A DNA stretch of 59,759 nucleotides from contig CANRHF010000002.1 of NCBI GenBank assembly GCA_947630345.1, positions 1 through 59,759 of the forward strand, written 5' to 3'. Both the position numbers and the translations under genes were made by a program. The notes beneath the pieces were generated by a model. That model had not been told where the DNA came from. It saw only the letters and a list, made by a program, of their open reading frames with translations, and did no database searches. This document shows, piece after piece, positions 19,610 to 29,632 of the stretch (position 1 is its first letter; every line of letters starts with the position of its first letter). The DNA is from an uncultured Oscillospiraceae bacterium (GTDB taxonomy: Bacteria; Bacillota; Clostridia; Oscillospirales; Oscillospiraceae).

Positions 19610-21256
19610 TCAAATCGCCCCGCTGAATTTATCCTGAGTAAACGTATACCTAGAAAAAGTCAGAAAGCTCAACTTCATATCTGCGTATTCCTTCTCCAGG
19701 ACATCTCGGATATGATGGTTCATCTGGCCGGCCTGGTCACGGATGAAGGAATATTCCATACGGGGGTTAAAATAGTTATCATCCTGATCGGAGTATCCGT
19801 CAAAACCGGCCAAATATATCTCCTGTACTCCGCACTGTTTGAGAAGCCTCAAAAGCATGAGCATGGAATTGTCCGCAATGTTCTGCCCCTTCTCCAAAAG
19901 CGGCTCTCTTGTAAAAACATACGAAAAAGGCTGTTGCTTTGACTCTACATTGGAGGTCGCGATGATCTTTAAGGGATGCTCCCTTTCCTCCAAAAGCTCC
20001 TCTGTCATTGCAAGGTAACGGCTGGATTTTGTCACAAAAACATAATCTACGGGAATTCCCTCGGGGATATAATTGATGGAAATGATCAGAGGATTTTCTC
20101 TTTTTATAAAACCGTCCACCTTATCCCGCTGCAATGTGATATTTGGTCCGGGGCCAATCAGTAGGATCGGCTTTTTCTGCGCAAGCTGCGCGCTGAATTT
20201 CTCAATGTTGGCATCGTCGTCGTACCTTTCCGATCTGTACTCCTCAAATGCCCTCTCCCCCGCTTCTCTGTCATACAGGAGCTTGCTATCCTCCGGGCCT
20301 ATTTGTTCAAGCGTCTCATTCAACCCACGAATCGAAAGGTCAGGCTTGCCCTGAAGTTGTTTTACATAGTTGGGATGCACACCGTTGTGAGCGCAAAGAT
20401 AGAAATACATCTTATAGCCCCACGGCGTTTCCCGGTAAAAATCCATAACGCTCTCGTCAATCGCCTCCAGGATCGGTCCAAGGCGATATGCTTTTCCATA
20501 TTTTTGATTGAGGTATGGCACGATCAGCTCAACAGGCAGATTCCCGGCACTCTTTCCCATCCCGTACAGTGAAGCGTCCACAACTATATTGCGTTTGGGC
20601 GAGATCTCGTCCACAAATGTCATCGTGTTGGCGAAAGCAAGCTGGAGATTATTGTGGCCGTGGTAGCCCATTATGATTTCTTCGGAAAGGTTCTCGTCAA
20701 GGATTGTTGCGATGTGTCGAAGCTTATCCGGATCTAAAAGGCCATAAGTGTCAACAATGGAAAGTGCATAGGGCTTTACCTGATTTGCAAGCCCGATCAC
20801 CTCGAGCAGCTCACTGTCCGTATAGCTGGTGATTGAAACCAGCTGGGAAAAAACCTTATATCCAAGCGCCTTGACCTGCGCGCAGAACTTCATCGCCTCA
20901 TGCATTCTGTATTTCTTGAATATGACACGGATCCCGTCCAGCATACTTTCCGAACAAGGCTGGAGATGTGGCAGACTGCAGGTGCCATAATCGATCATTC
21001 CAACGGTTATCGGAGGACGTTTTTTTACTTTTCCGTAAATTTTATCCACCGAGGAGGTATCTGGCATAATGCTACGGTCAAGGTCGAAGGGCCTGCGCTC
21101 ATCCAGAAAGCCGACCTCTACAACATCCACCCCGGAATCGACCAGGCGGGAGAAAATGCTGCAAAGATTGTCATTCCCAAATTTCCAATCGTTTACATAC
21201 CCACCGTCGCGAAGTGTGCAGTCCAACAAACGAATCGTCTTGCTCGTATCATTCAT
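19610..21256 (-). CDS. Aldolase-domain (DRE-TIM/HMG-CoA-lyase-like) protein with an extra C-terminal Rossmann/DUF115-like domain
   Basis: IRLLDCTLRDGGYVNDWKFG; IIMGYHGHNNLQLAFANTM; C-terminal KPILLIGPGPNITLQRDKVDGFIKRENPLIISINY. Confidence 0.8.
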   Translation of the reverse strand: MNDTSKTIRLLDCTLRDGGYVNDWKFGNDNLCSIFSRLVDSGVDVVEVGFLDERRPFDLDRSIMPDTSSVDKIYGKVKKRPPITVGMIDYGTCSLPHLQPCSESMLDGIRVIFKKYRMHEAMKFCAQVKALGYKVFSQLVSITSYTDSELLEVIGLANQVKPYALSIVDTYGLLDPDKLRHIATILDENLSEEIIMGYHGHNNLQLAFANTMTFVDEISPKRNIVVDASLYGMGKSAGNLPVELIVPYLNQKYGKAYRLGPILEAIDESVMDFYRETPWGYKMYFYLCAHNGVHPNYVKQLQGKPDLSIRGLNETLEQIGPEDSKLLYDREAGERAFEEYRSERYDDDANIEKFSAQLAQKKPILLIGPGPNITLQRDKVDGFIKRENPLIISINYIPEGIPVDYVFVTKSSRYLAMTEELLEEREHPLKIIATSNVESKQQPFSYVFTREPLLEKGQNIADNSMLMLLRLLKQCGVQEIYLAGFDGYSDQDDNYFNPRMEYSFIRDQAGQMNHHIRDVLEKEYADMKLSFLTFSRYTFTQDKFSGAI

Positions 21257-21292
21257 ATCAATATCCCCCAATGCATCCTTGCTTTCCTGTCT

Positions 21293-22633
21293 TCATTTAA
21301 TCGCCTCAAGGATCATCTCTGCCATATAGTCGATCATCTCGTCCGTCATTCCCGGATAAACGCCGACCCAGAAAGTATTATTCATGATAAAATCGGTCCA
21401 TGTAAGATCCCCGGCAACGCGATAGGCGTCTGTGCCGCGGATGCTGTCAAAGCATGGGTGGCGGATCAGATTGCCCGAGAAAAGCAGCCTCGTTTGAATA
21501 TTGTGTTCCTCCAAATAGCGCGTAATCGCGTTCCGTTCAAGCTTGCTTTCCTGACGGACGGAGATCAAAAATCCAAACCACGAGGGCACACTATTCGGCG
21601 CGGGCTCTGGCAAGATCAGCTTGTCCGAGGCGCGCTCCAGCGCGCTGTGGAGCCTCTGCCAGTTGTGGCGGCGTCTTTCGATAAAATCAGGAAACTTTTT
21701 CAGCTGCTCGCAGCCGATCGCCGCCTGCATATCGGTAACCTTCAGGTTATATCCAAAGTGGCTGTATACATATTTGTGGTCATAGCCCTGGGGCAGCTCG
21801 CCGTGCTTTCCATCAAAGCGATGGCCGCAGAAGTTATCGTGCCCGGAGGGACAGACGCAGTCGCGTCCCCAATCTCGGTACGAAAGGATCAGCCTGTGAA
21901 GCAGCGGGTTGTTCGTGTATACGCATCCGCCCTCGCCCATCGTCATGTGATGCGGAGGATAGAAGCTTGAGGTCCCGATGTCCCCCCATGTGCCGGTGTA
22001 TCGCGTCTCATCGCCGATCCTATACTTAGATCCCAACGCGTCGCAGTTATCCTCGACCAGCCACAAACCATATCGGTCGCAAAACGCCTTGACCGCGGCT
22101 AAGTCGAATGGATTCCCCAGGGTGTGCGCGATCATGACCGCCTTCGTCTTTTCACTGCGCGCCGCTTCTAATTTTAAAACATCAATGTTATACTGCGGGA
22201 CCGTCACATCCACAAAAACAGGTACGGCTCCGTACTGAATGGCCGGCGCGACCGTGGTCGGGAATCCGCACGCCACGGTGATGATCTCATCGCCGGGCTT
22301 GATCCGCCGCTCGCCCAGCTCCGGAGCGGTCAGAACGGAAAACGCGATCAAATTTGCTGAAGAACCGCTGTTCACTAGATGCGCGTATTTCACGCCGATC
22401 CACTCCGCAAACTCCTTCTCGAATTTCTCGGCAAAACGTCCGGTCGTCAGCCAGAAATCCAGCATAGCATCGGTAAGCGCGCACATTTCCTTTTCATCAA
22501 AAACCCGAGACGCGTAGGCAATCCTGTTTCCCGGCTGGAACGGGACTGTATTTTCCTTGAAGTCGTGATAATATCGCGCGACAAGCTCCTTAATTTTTTC
22601 TCTTGCCTCGGATTCAGTTTTCCAAATTGGCAT
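21293..22633 (-). CDS. rfbH: CDP-4-keto-6-deoxy-D-glucose-3-dehydrase (E1, PMP-dependent)
   Basis: GDIGTSSFYPPHHMTMGEGGCVYTNN: histidine-bearing E1 motif; VNSGSSANLIAFSVL. Confidence 0.93.
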   Translation of the reverse strand: MPIWKTESEAREKIKELVARYYHDFKENTVPFQPGNRIAYASRVFDEKEMCALTDAMLDFWLTTGRFAEKFEKEFAEWIGVKYAHLVNSGSSANLIAFSVLTAPELGERRIKPGDEIITVACGFPTTVAPAIQYGAVPVFVDVTVPQYNIDVLKLEAARSEKTKAVMIAHTLGNPFDLAAVKAFCDRYGLWLVEDNCDALGSKYRIGDETRYTGTWGDIGTSSFYPPHHMTMGEGGCVYTNNPLLHRLILSYRDWGRDCVCPSGHDNFCGHRFDGKHGELPQGYDHKYVYSHFGYNLKVTDMQAAIGCEQLKKFPDFIERRRHNWQRLHSALERASDKLILPEPAPNSVPSWFGFLISVRQESKLERNAITRYLEEHNIQTRLLFSGNLIRHPCFDSIRGTDAYRVAGDLTWTDFIMNNTFWVGVYPGMTDEMIDYMAEMILEAIK

Positions 22634-22698
22634 GATCGATTTCCTCCAAATTTCCCACTTGTCTGTGATAAAGATACCGCGAACACTATTTGCGATTC

Positions 22699-23754
22699 TT
22701 ATAGCTGTCCGAAATACGCCTCTATTTCCTGGTCCATCTCCTTCGCGACATTTTCGCCTGCAAGCCAAATTTTACTGAACCTGCAGGTTAAATCCACGCA
22801 TTTTTCGATCTTCCACCGCGGATGCCAGCCCAAAACCGTTTTGATCTTGTTGCAGTCCAGCTTCAGATAATTCGCCTCATGGGGCGCGTCCGCTTCCGCA
22901 CGGTTCTCCCATGCCGCTCCTTCTCCCCAGTACTTGCAGAAAAGATCGACCAACTGACCTGTTTCCACGCAGTCGCATTCGTCCGGCCCCACATTATAGG
23001 ACCCGGCATATTTTATGTCTTCATACTGCTTTTGCACGATGGTCAAGTACGCCGACAAGGGTTCCAAGACATGTTGATACGGGCGGATAGAATAAGGGTT
23101 TCGTACCGCGATCTTCTCCCTCTTCCGCATTGCCCGAACGCAATCGGGAATAATTCGGTCAGAAGCAAAATCTCCGCCTCCGATCACATTTCCCGCACGC
23201 GCCGTAGAGACCGCGATGCCAGCGTTGGTAAAATAGCTGTTGATATAGCTATGCGTGACAAGCTCAGAGCAACTTTTAGAATTCGAGTATGGATCAAACC
23301 CATCCAGCGGCTCGCTCTCCCTGTAACCCCAGCACCATTCCTCATTCTTATAGACCTTATCTGTAGTCACATTCAAAACGCTCTTCGCATATCCCTGTTG
23401 CCGGACACATTCGAGCAGGTTGACCGTCCCCATGACGTTTGTCTCGTATGTATGCCTCGGATCTTTATACGCTTCCCGCACAATCGGCTGCGCCGCGAGA
23501 TGGAGCACGATCTCCGGCTGTACGCTCTCATACGTTTTCATCAATAGATCCGCGTCGCGGATATCTCCGATCACGCTGGTCATTCTGTCTTGCAGTCCCG
23601 CCAAAGAAAACAGATTCGGCTGCGTGGGTGGATCCAGCGCGTACCCAGTCACTTCGGCGCCGGCGTTCGTCAGGATTCGGCAAAGCCATGCCCCTTTGAA
23701 CCCGGTATGCCCAGTGACAAAAACCCGCTTGCCGGCAAAAAACGTAAGATCCAT
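22699..23754 (-). CDS. rfbG: CDP-glucose 4,6-dehydratase
   Basis: GKRVFVTGHTGFKGAWLCRILTNAGAEVTGYALDPPTQPNLF; YSNSKSCSELVTHSY. Confidence 0.94.
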   Translation of the reverse strand: MDLTFFAGKRVFVTGHTGFKGAWLCRILTNAGAEVTGYALDPPTQPNLFSLAGLQDRMTSVIGDIRDADLLMKTYESVQPEIVLHLAAQPIVREAYKDPRHTYETNVMGTVNLLECVRQQGYAKSVLNVTTDKVYKNEEWCWGYRESEPLDGFDPYSNSKSCSELVTHSYINSYFTNAGIAVSTARAGNVIGGGDFASDRIIPDCVRAMRKREKIAVRNPYSIRPYQHVLEPLSAYLTIVQKQYEDIKYAGSYNVGPDECDCVETGQLVDLFCKYWGEGAAWENRAEADAPHEANYLKLDCNKIKTVLGWHPRWKIEKCVDLTCRFSKIWLAGENVAKEMDQEIEAYFGQL

Positions 23755-23773
23755 GTATCAATCTCCTGATTCC

Positions 23774-24553
23774 TTAATCTTGCCACTTCTTCCACGGGGC
23801 TTGGCCCCGCAGCAAAAGTTCGTCCAGTATATCCTTTTCTCGTTTGGTATCCATGCACTGCCAGTATCCGCTGTGACTGTAGCTCATTAACTGTCCTTCC
23901 CTTGCCAACCGTTCCAGTGGATCTCGTTCGAAAACAGTTTCATCCCCCTCGATGTATTCAAAAACCTCCGGCTCCAAGACCATATACCCAGCGTTAATGG
24001 TTGTTCCGTCCGCCCCACGCTTCTCACGAAAAGCGCGCACGGTGTTGTCTTCGATGACCAGGATCCCTTTGTCCTGCTTCAGTTTCACGGAGGTCAGTGT
24101 GGCAAGTTTTCCATGGGATTGATGGAACTCAACCAGCTTCGCAATATCCACATCACATACGCCATCGCCATACGTCATCATAAACGGTTCGTTTCCAATA
24201 TAAGGCTGGATCCTCTTGATCCGTCCTCCCGTCATGGTATGAAGACCGGTATCCACCACCGTCACCTTCCACGGCTCACAATGCCGATCATGTACGGTGA
24301 CATGCTCATTCCCTTTGGTAAAGTCGAACGTCACATCGTTATTTCGAATGAAATAACTCGCAAACCAGTCCTTGATCATGTTTTGCTTATATCCGGCACA
24401 GATCACAAAATCATTAAAGCCGTAGTAAGAGTATTCCTTCATAATGTGCCAAAGGATCGGCATTCCTCCGATCTCCAGCATCGGTTTGGGGTTGTGCTGA
24501 CTCTCCTCGCTGATCCGCAATCCCATGCCGCCGGCTAAAATAACCACTTTCAT
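23774..24553 (-). CDS. rfbF: Glucose-1-phosphate cytidylyltransferase
   Basis: MKVVILAGGMGLRISEESQHNPKPMLEIGGMPILWHIMKEYSYYGFNDFVICAGYKQ. Confidence 0.95.
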   Translation of the reverse strand: MKVVILAGGMGLRISEESQHNPKPMLEIGGMPILWHIMKEYSYYGFNDFVICAGYKQNMIKDWFASYFIRNNDVTFDFTKGNEHVTVHDRHCEPWKVTVVDTGLHTMTGGRIKRIQPYIGNEPFMMTYGDGVCDVDIAKLVEFHQSHGKLATLTSVKLKQDKGILVIEDNTVRAFREKRGADGTTINAGYMVLEPEVFEYIEGDETVFERDPLERLAREGQLMSYSHSGYWQCMDTKREKDILDELLLRGQAPWKKWQD

Positions 24554-24578
24554 CCTATCTCAAGCCTTTCCAATATGT

Positions 24579-25781
24579 TTATTTCAACAGGTCGCTCAAA
24601 AAGGTGAAGACCTTTTTCCCTTGTACCTCCGCGTTTTTCTCTCTCAAGACAAACTCGCGCGCCGCCGCGCCTTTCGCGTCCAGCTCCGCCTGCGGAAGGG
24701 CGAGAAGCTCTTCCAATCTTGCCGCTGCCGCTCCCGGCTCTACACTGTCCACACAGTACATATGCCTGTAATACTCTTCCGGGATTCCCTCCAGCTTCGT
24801 GATCGCAACCGGCGTGCCGGAAACCATATATTCAAACACCTTTGAGGGAAATGAATACTTTGTATATTCGTCTTTCGGGTCCCTGAGGATCACCAACAGC
24901 CGCGCGGACTTCAGTTTTTCAAAAACCTCTGTTCTTGGCAGAAAGCCAAAGAATTTCACTCTCTCATCTTTCCCCGCGCGGTCCAAAATTTCTTTCCGCA
25001 TATCCCCGTCTCCCATGATCCAGAGCTCAGTGGGAAGTGACAGCCGCTGGTGTGCTTCCAGAATCTCTCCGATCCCTACCTGCCGCATCAGCGTCCCGGC
25101 GTGCGCGATCGCGTTCGCTTTCGGGGCTGGGGCTAAATTCAAACCGTTTGGATTGTAGATCCCCTCTACCACACAATACGGTTTGCGCTTCGAGTTCACA
25201 ATGTCGTTCATTTTCTCGGAAAAGAGAACATAACCGTCATAACTTTTCTGCAGTCTGTCCGTAAAACGCACATACGGTCGAATAATCGCGCGTTTATACA
25301 ACGGCATCTTCCGAATCCGTTCCTCCTGATAGGTGAACAGCGACAGATCGGTAAAGGTAACGGCACGCTTGATCCGGAACAGGCCCGTGAAAAGGACGAT
25401 CGCCGCGGAGACGGGGGTAAAGTGCGTACTGGAAAAGACACAACGATCCTTCGTCTTCCTTGTCCTCCATGCCCAGCCGATCACTTTCCCGGCTGTGGAG
25501 AAAAAATAGGACAGTTCCCGGAGAAAGGGAAGATTTACAAAGCCGAGAACGGAAAAGGGGGAATCTTTTTTCCGCTTTTTGGTCCATAGGAGCCGGTCTT
25601 TGGGATAATAGGAGGTCTGATAGATCGTTACAAACTCGAGTTCCAGCTCCGGCTTCTTCAAAAGCTCCTTGCAGAGCGCCTGCTCGTAGGAAAACTGCGC
25701 GATATAATACGGTTCCTGCCGCGCGGCCTTTGCGGCATGGACCTCTTCATCCGAGAAAAAGCCAAAATACAGAATGTTCAC
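24579..25781 (-). CDS. Glycosyltransferase family 4-like
   Basis: GIYNPNGLNLAPAPKANAIAHAGTLMRQVGIGEILEA; FPSKVFEYMVSGTPVAITKLEGIPEEYY. Confidence 0.82.
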   Translation of the reverse strand: MNILYFGFFSDEEVHAAKAARQEPYYIAQFSYEQALCKELLKKPELELEFVTIYQTSYYPKDRLLWTKKRKKDSPFSVLGFVNLPFLRELSYFFSTAGKVIGWAWRTRKTKDRCVFSSTHFTPVSAAIVLFTGLFRIKRAVTFTDLSLFTYQEERIRKMPLYKRAIIRPYVRFTDRLQKSYDGYVLFSEKMNDIVNSKRKPYCVVEGIYNPNGLNLAPAPKANAIAHAGTLMRQVGIGEILEAHQRLSLPTELWIMGDGDMRKEILDRAGKDERVKFFGFLPRTEVFEKLKSARLLVILRDPKDEYTKYSFPSKVFEYMVSGTPVAITKLEGIPEEYYRHMYCVDSVEPGAAAARLEELLALPQAELDAKGAAAREFVLREKNAEVQGKKVFTFLSDLLK

Positions 25782-25821
25782 GTCTCTTTTCCCCCCTCTC
25801 TCGGTATCGCCCCGACAGCGT

Positions 25822-26823
25822 TTATCCCCTCCCGAGATTTTTCAGACTCAGCAGACAGCCGTAAGCTTTGGAAGAAAGCCGAAATAAGTCGGGGGAGACA
25901 CGGTAAAGTTTTGCGGAGAGCATTGTCACTTTCCGTGGATACGTACACAGTGTACGCATAGCGTCCGTCAAAGGCAGCTCCTCAAAATAGCGGTAAAAAT
26001 CTTTTCGATTCAACCGCTGCGCTGCCTGCCATGCCATGGACCAGAGCAGACGCGGCCCCTCGTACCGTTCGTACAGCGGGGCAAAGTCTGGCGTCGTTTT
26101 ATAGACAAAATCCAGCAGATCGAGGGCGATACGGTACCCGTCCACTCTGTCCTTATCAAACCTGCCCATGGCGGAATCGGAATGGATGATGTAGTAGTAA
26201 AGCACATTCTCTATGGAAACGACAGACCTGCTGGCGCAGAGCATTTTCCAGATAAAGTTACTGTCCTCGCTGTATTTTGACGTTTCATTATAACGCAGCC
26301 CATACAGACGGATCACGTCGGCCTTGACGGCGCAGCTCCCGCAGCACAGCACGATGGCTTTGAAGAGATTCTCCTTTAAGACCTTTTCTTTATCCAAAAC
26401 AGAGAACACCAGCGGCTTGACTTCTTCCTTGCGCGAAATATCCTGTTTGCAATAAACAAACTGCCAGTATACAAAATCTGAACCCGTTTCCTGCAGCGTC
26501 CGCAAAATGTAATCCACATAGCAGGGCGGCAGCAGGTCGTCAACGTCACAAAAGGAGATCGCATCTCCCGTCGCCTTTTCAATGCCCAGGTTTCTTGCCG
26601 AACTCACCCCACCGTTTGGCTTTGCATAGAGTACCGAATGTACGCGCGGATACGCCTTAGCCAGGATTCGATACTGTTCCCGCGTATCGTCCGTAGAGCC
26701 GTCGTCGACAAACACCGCCTCGTAATCCGTACAGGTCTGTGCGTTCAAGCAGTCAAACAGCGTTTTCAAATAGCGCGCTCCGTTGTAAACCGGAACGATA
26801 ATACTCAGTCTCACTCTCTTCAC
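25822..26823 (-). CDS. Glycosyltransferase family 2
   Basis: LSIIVPVYNGARYLKTLFDCLNAQTCTDYEAVFVDDGSTDDT; SSARNLGIEKATGDAISFCDVDD. Confidence 0.92.
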   Translation of the reverse strand: MKRVRLSIIVPVYNGARYLKTLFDCLNAQTCTDYEAVFVDDGSTDDTREQYRILAKAYPRVHSVLYAKPNGGVSSARNLGIEKATGDAISFCDVDDLLPPCYVDYILRTLQETGSDFVYWQFVYCKQDISRKEEVKPLVFSVLDKEKVLKENLFKAIVLCCGSCAVKADVIRLYGLRYNETSKYSEDSNFIWKMLCASRSVVSIENVLYYYIIHSDSAMGRFDKDRVDGYRIALDLLDFVYKTTPDFAPLYERYEGPRLLWSMAWQAAQRLNRKDFYRYFEELPLTDAMRTLCTYPRKVTMLSAKLYRVSPDLFRLSSKAYGCLLSLKNLGRG

Positions 26824-26826
26824 ACC

Positions 26827-28161
26827 CTATTTTTGAGCCGACGGATGATCTGCTTCACATACATCTTCTTCGTGTCCACATCCCGCTAGGGCCCAGAAAA
26901 GCGACGTCACAGTCACCATACTCATGAGCGGCTGCACCAGCGCAAGCCCCAAAATCCCGCCGAGAGAGAGCAGTGTCCAAAACGCGTTTTCACATTTTAG
27001 GATATGGATCAGGAAAAAGAGGATCGGGCCGGCTATCATCAGCAGGAATAGGATCGCTCCGATCCCCCCAAATACCAACCAAGTTTCCAAAAGAAGGTTA
27101 TGCGATCCCTGCTGCAAAACGAGCTCCCAGTATTGACAGTTAAAATAGACAACGCCTGTTCCGATTATAGGGCTCTTCCTAATCTCCTCAGCGGACGCTT
27201 TCCAGAGCATTTCTCTCATGCCGTCACTGATCTGAATCAGGGCAGCCATTTCGCTTTGAGATACTGGGGGGATCATACCACCGCTTGGCTCCCCTGGTAT
27301 ATTGGGTACTTCTACGTTAGATATAACCTCTTCTTCTTTAAATGCCGACCACTCCATCACTCTTTCTACAGAACTTCTGGCACTGTACAGATCTGTAGCG
27401 ACAAGAAGTGTGACGCACACAATAACACTGAGGAAAATCGTCCCGCATGCTTTCCAACTGTTTTTGCGTTTTCCGCAGCATACAACCACAGAAAGCACAA
27501 ATACCGGAATCAATAGCAGCGCGGCGCTTCTCGAACCTGAGATCAAAATGATTGTAGATCCGCTGACCAAGCTCACTTCCGCTAAGATCCGAAGGGTCTT
27601 CCCACTTTCCTCCCGACAAACACACCGAAATAGCTGCGGAATGAGCGCCAACGTGATGCAGTCGTAAACCATTATGTTTTCCAAAAGGCTGGAAGCCCGA
27701 ATCCCGCCGTATGTAAACGCTCCCAAAACAAGCTGTAAAATATTGAGCGTCAAGGAAATGATCACATAATTCAGAGCGTTGTATTTGGCAGGGAATATGC
27801 CGCAGTCCGCGGCGAAAAACATGACGACTCCAAAGATCGCCGCCATGGCGAGATACAGGCTGGGGCGTGCCGCTTCATAGCCGCCGTGCAAGAAACGCCA
27901 TACGGTCACAAACCCATATACGAAAATAAGCAGTACCGTCAGGCAGAAAATATATTTCGCCAGCCCGGCGGGCTTATATTTCTTCTTCAGGAATCTGATC
28001 ATGAAAACGATTCCTAGACAAAAGAGCAGAACATAGGGAAGCTTCAGAACCTGATAGCTAACCTTTTCCGGCAGATATTGATAAAACGAGGTGACCAGCG
28101 TATATAGGGAGAACACAATTGTAAGGCTGTACTTTGAAAGACTGGTCCGCAACGAGCGCAT
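26827..28161 (-). CDS. O-antigen ligase/polymerase-like membrane protein (Wzy candidate)
   Basis: Multi-TM protein; IIGTGVVYFNCQYWELVLQQGSHNLLLETWLVFGGIGAILFLLMI (Wzy_C/WaaL-like loop with HN). Confidence 0.72.
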   Translation of the reverse strand: MRSLRTSLSKYSLTIVFSLYTLVTSFYQYLPEKVSYQVLKLPYVLLFCLGIVFMIRFLKKKYKPAGLAKYIFCLTVLLIFVYGFVTVWRFLHGGYEAARPSLYLAMAAIFGVVMFFAADCGIFPAKYNALNYVIISLTLNILQLVLGAFTYGGIRASSLLENIMVYDCITLALIPQLFRCVCREESGKTLRILAEVSLVSGSTIILISGSRSAALLLIPVFVLSVVVCCGKRKNSWKACGTIFLSVIVCVTLLVATDLYSARSSVERVMEWSAFKEEEVISNVEVPNIPGEPSGGMIPPVSQSEMAALIQISDGMREMLWKASAEEIRKSPIIGTGVVYFNCQYWELVLQQGSHNLLLETWLVFGGIGAILFLLMIAGPILFFLIHILKCENAFWTLLSLGGILGLALVQPLMSMVTVTSLFWALAGCGHEEDVCEADHPSAQK

Positions 28162-28166
28162 TTCTA

Positions 28167-29627
28167 TTACCCTTTCCTTCTTCTGTGACAAAATTTCAAT
28201 ACTCCAAAAGCAACCGCCGCTTCAACCGCGAAGCATATCGGTCCAAGGATGACCGTTTCGATGACGCCTTCCAAAGGTACGATCCCCTGCAGCCAGAAAA
28301 ACACCGCGCCGACGGCGGCCATCGGCAGCGGGAGGCAAAACAGATCCCGCACCGGCAGCACCGTCCAAATGGAAGCCTGCATATACGTTTTCCGAATGGA
28401 AAACAAAAGGCACACGTTCATGATCAGCGTTGCCGCGACCGGCGCGTAGACCAGTTCGTAAAATCCCATGAACCGGTTCAGCAGCAGCAACAGGGCAAAA
28501 TTAGCGGCCACCATGACGACTCCCGCTTTCAGAATCTCCTTCTGACGGTCAGCGGATGTCAGCAGCACACCCAGGTTCAGCGCCTGGAAGAGCAGCATTA
28601 ACAGATAAACACGAAAGATCCGCACGCTCTCGATATATCTCTCCGTAAACAGAAACAGGATAACGCCTTCAGAAAATGTAAACAGAGAAGCAAATATCGC
28701 CGCGAATATCGCCAAGGCCACCCGGATCACGCCCCGGTACTCCTGAATGATGCCGTCCAGCGCCGGTCGATCCCCCGCTTTAAATCTCTGCGCGATATCC
28801 GGGAGCATGACCGCGATGATGCTCGAAGAAATGGTACTGACAAACGGGATCTGATACGCTCCGTTTTCGTATATCGTGTACAGCTCGGGTCTGTATAATA
28901 TCGCGACGACATTTTTATCCAGATTCGCGTTCAGCGCGTTTATAAGCCCCATAACATATATCGGCACCGAAAATTTGAACTGCATTGCCAGGGTCCCGGC
29001 TCGGGGAATGAATCTGGCGCCACGGTTCAGACGGATCGTATAGCCCAATATGAAGGCTCCTCTGCAGATCTCCGCGATCGTATACAAAAGCATGAACCTT
29101 TTCAATATATCTGCGCGCAGGAGCAGCACACAGATCAAAAGCAGCGTCCTCAGCATCGAAAACGCGACCGTTACCGCCATCAACACCTTTTCTCTTTTTA
29201 TGCAAACCATATAATAGGAAAAATACTGTGTTGACGACTCTACAAAAAGGATTACCGCGAAAGCCGGTATATACGCTTTAAGCAGCTCGTTATTGTACAG
29301 CGTGCTGATCTGATTCCCCAGCAGCAGAACGGTCAACGCTCCCAAAAGGCTGAGCAGGCAGAGCGCCTCCACTGTCTGGACGACAAATTCTTTTTTCTCG
29401 TCCTCCGTCTCTGCCCTCGCGAAAAAATAGCTGAGCGATAAGGGAGACAGCAGCGCAAAAAGAGGCAGCAGCGTATTTACTAAAAGCATTCCCTGCCTGT
29501 AAACGGCATAATCCTGATTGTCCAGCACACGGACAAGCAAAAGTCCAAATATCAACGTCAGGATCTGGGACATACCGGAGCTTGCCGAAATAAGCGCTAC
29601 CCGTTTCCACTTCTGTATCATTGACAT
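28167..29627 (-). CDS. Polysaccharide flippase (Wzx-like), copy 2
   Basis: Multi-TM protein; LISASSGMSQILTLIFGLLLVRVLDNQDYAVYRQGMLLVNTLLPLFAL. Confidence 0.82.
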   Translation of the reverse strand: MSMIQKWKRVALISASSGMSQILTLIFGLLLVRVLDNQDYAVYRQGMLLVNTLLPLFALLSPLSLSYFFARAETEDEKKEFVVQTVEALCLLSLLGALTVLLLGNQISTLYNNELLKAYIPAFAVILFVESSTQYFSYYMVCIKREKVLMAVTVAFSMLRTLLLICVLLLRADILKRFMLLYTIAEICRGAFILGYTIRLNRGARFIPRAGTLAMQFKFSVPIYVMGLINALNANLDKNVVAILYRPELYTIYENGAYQIPFVSTISSSIIAVMLPDIAQRFKAGDRPALDGIIQEYRGVIRVALAIFAAIFASLFTFSEGVILFLFTERYIESVRIFRVYLLMLLFQALNLGVLLTSADRQKEILKAGVVMVAANFALLLLLNRFMGFYELVYAPVAATLIMNVCLLFSIRKTYMQASIWTVLPVRDLFCLPLPMAAVGAVFFWLQGIVPLEGVIETVILGPICFAVEAAVAFGVLKFCHRRRKG

Positions 29628-29632
29628 AGATA

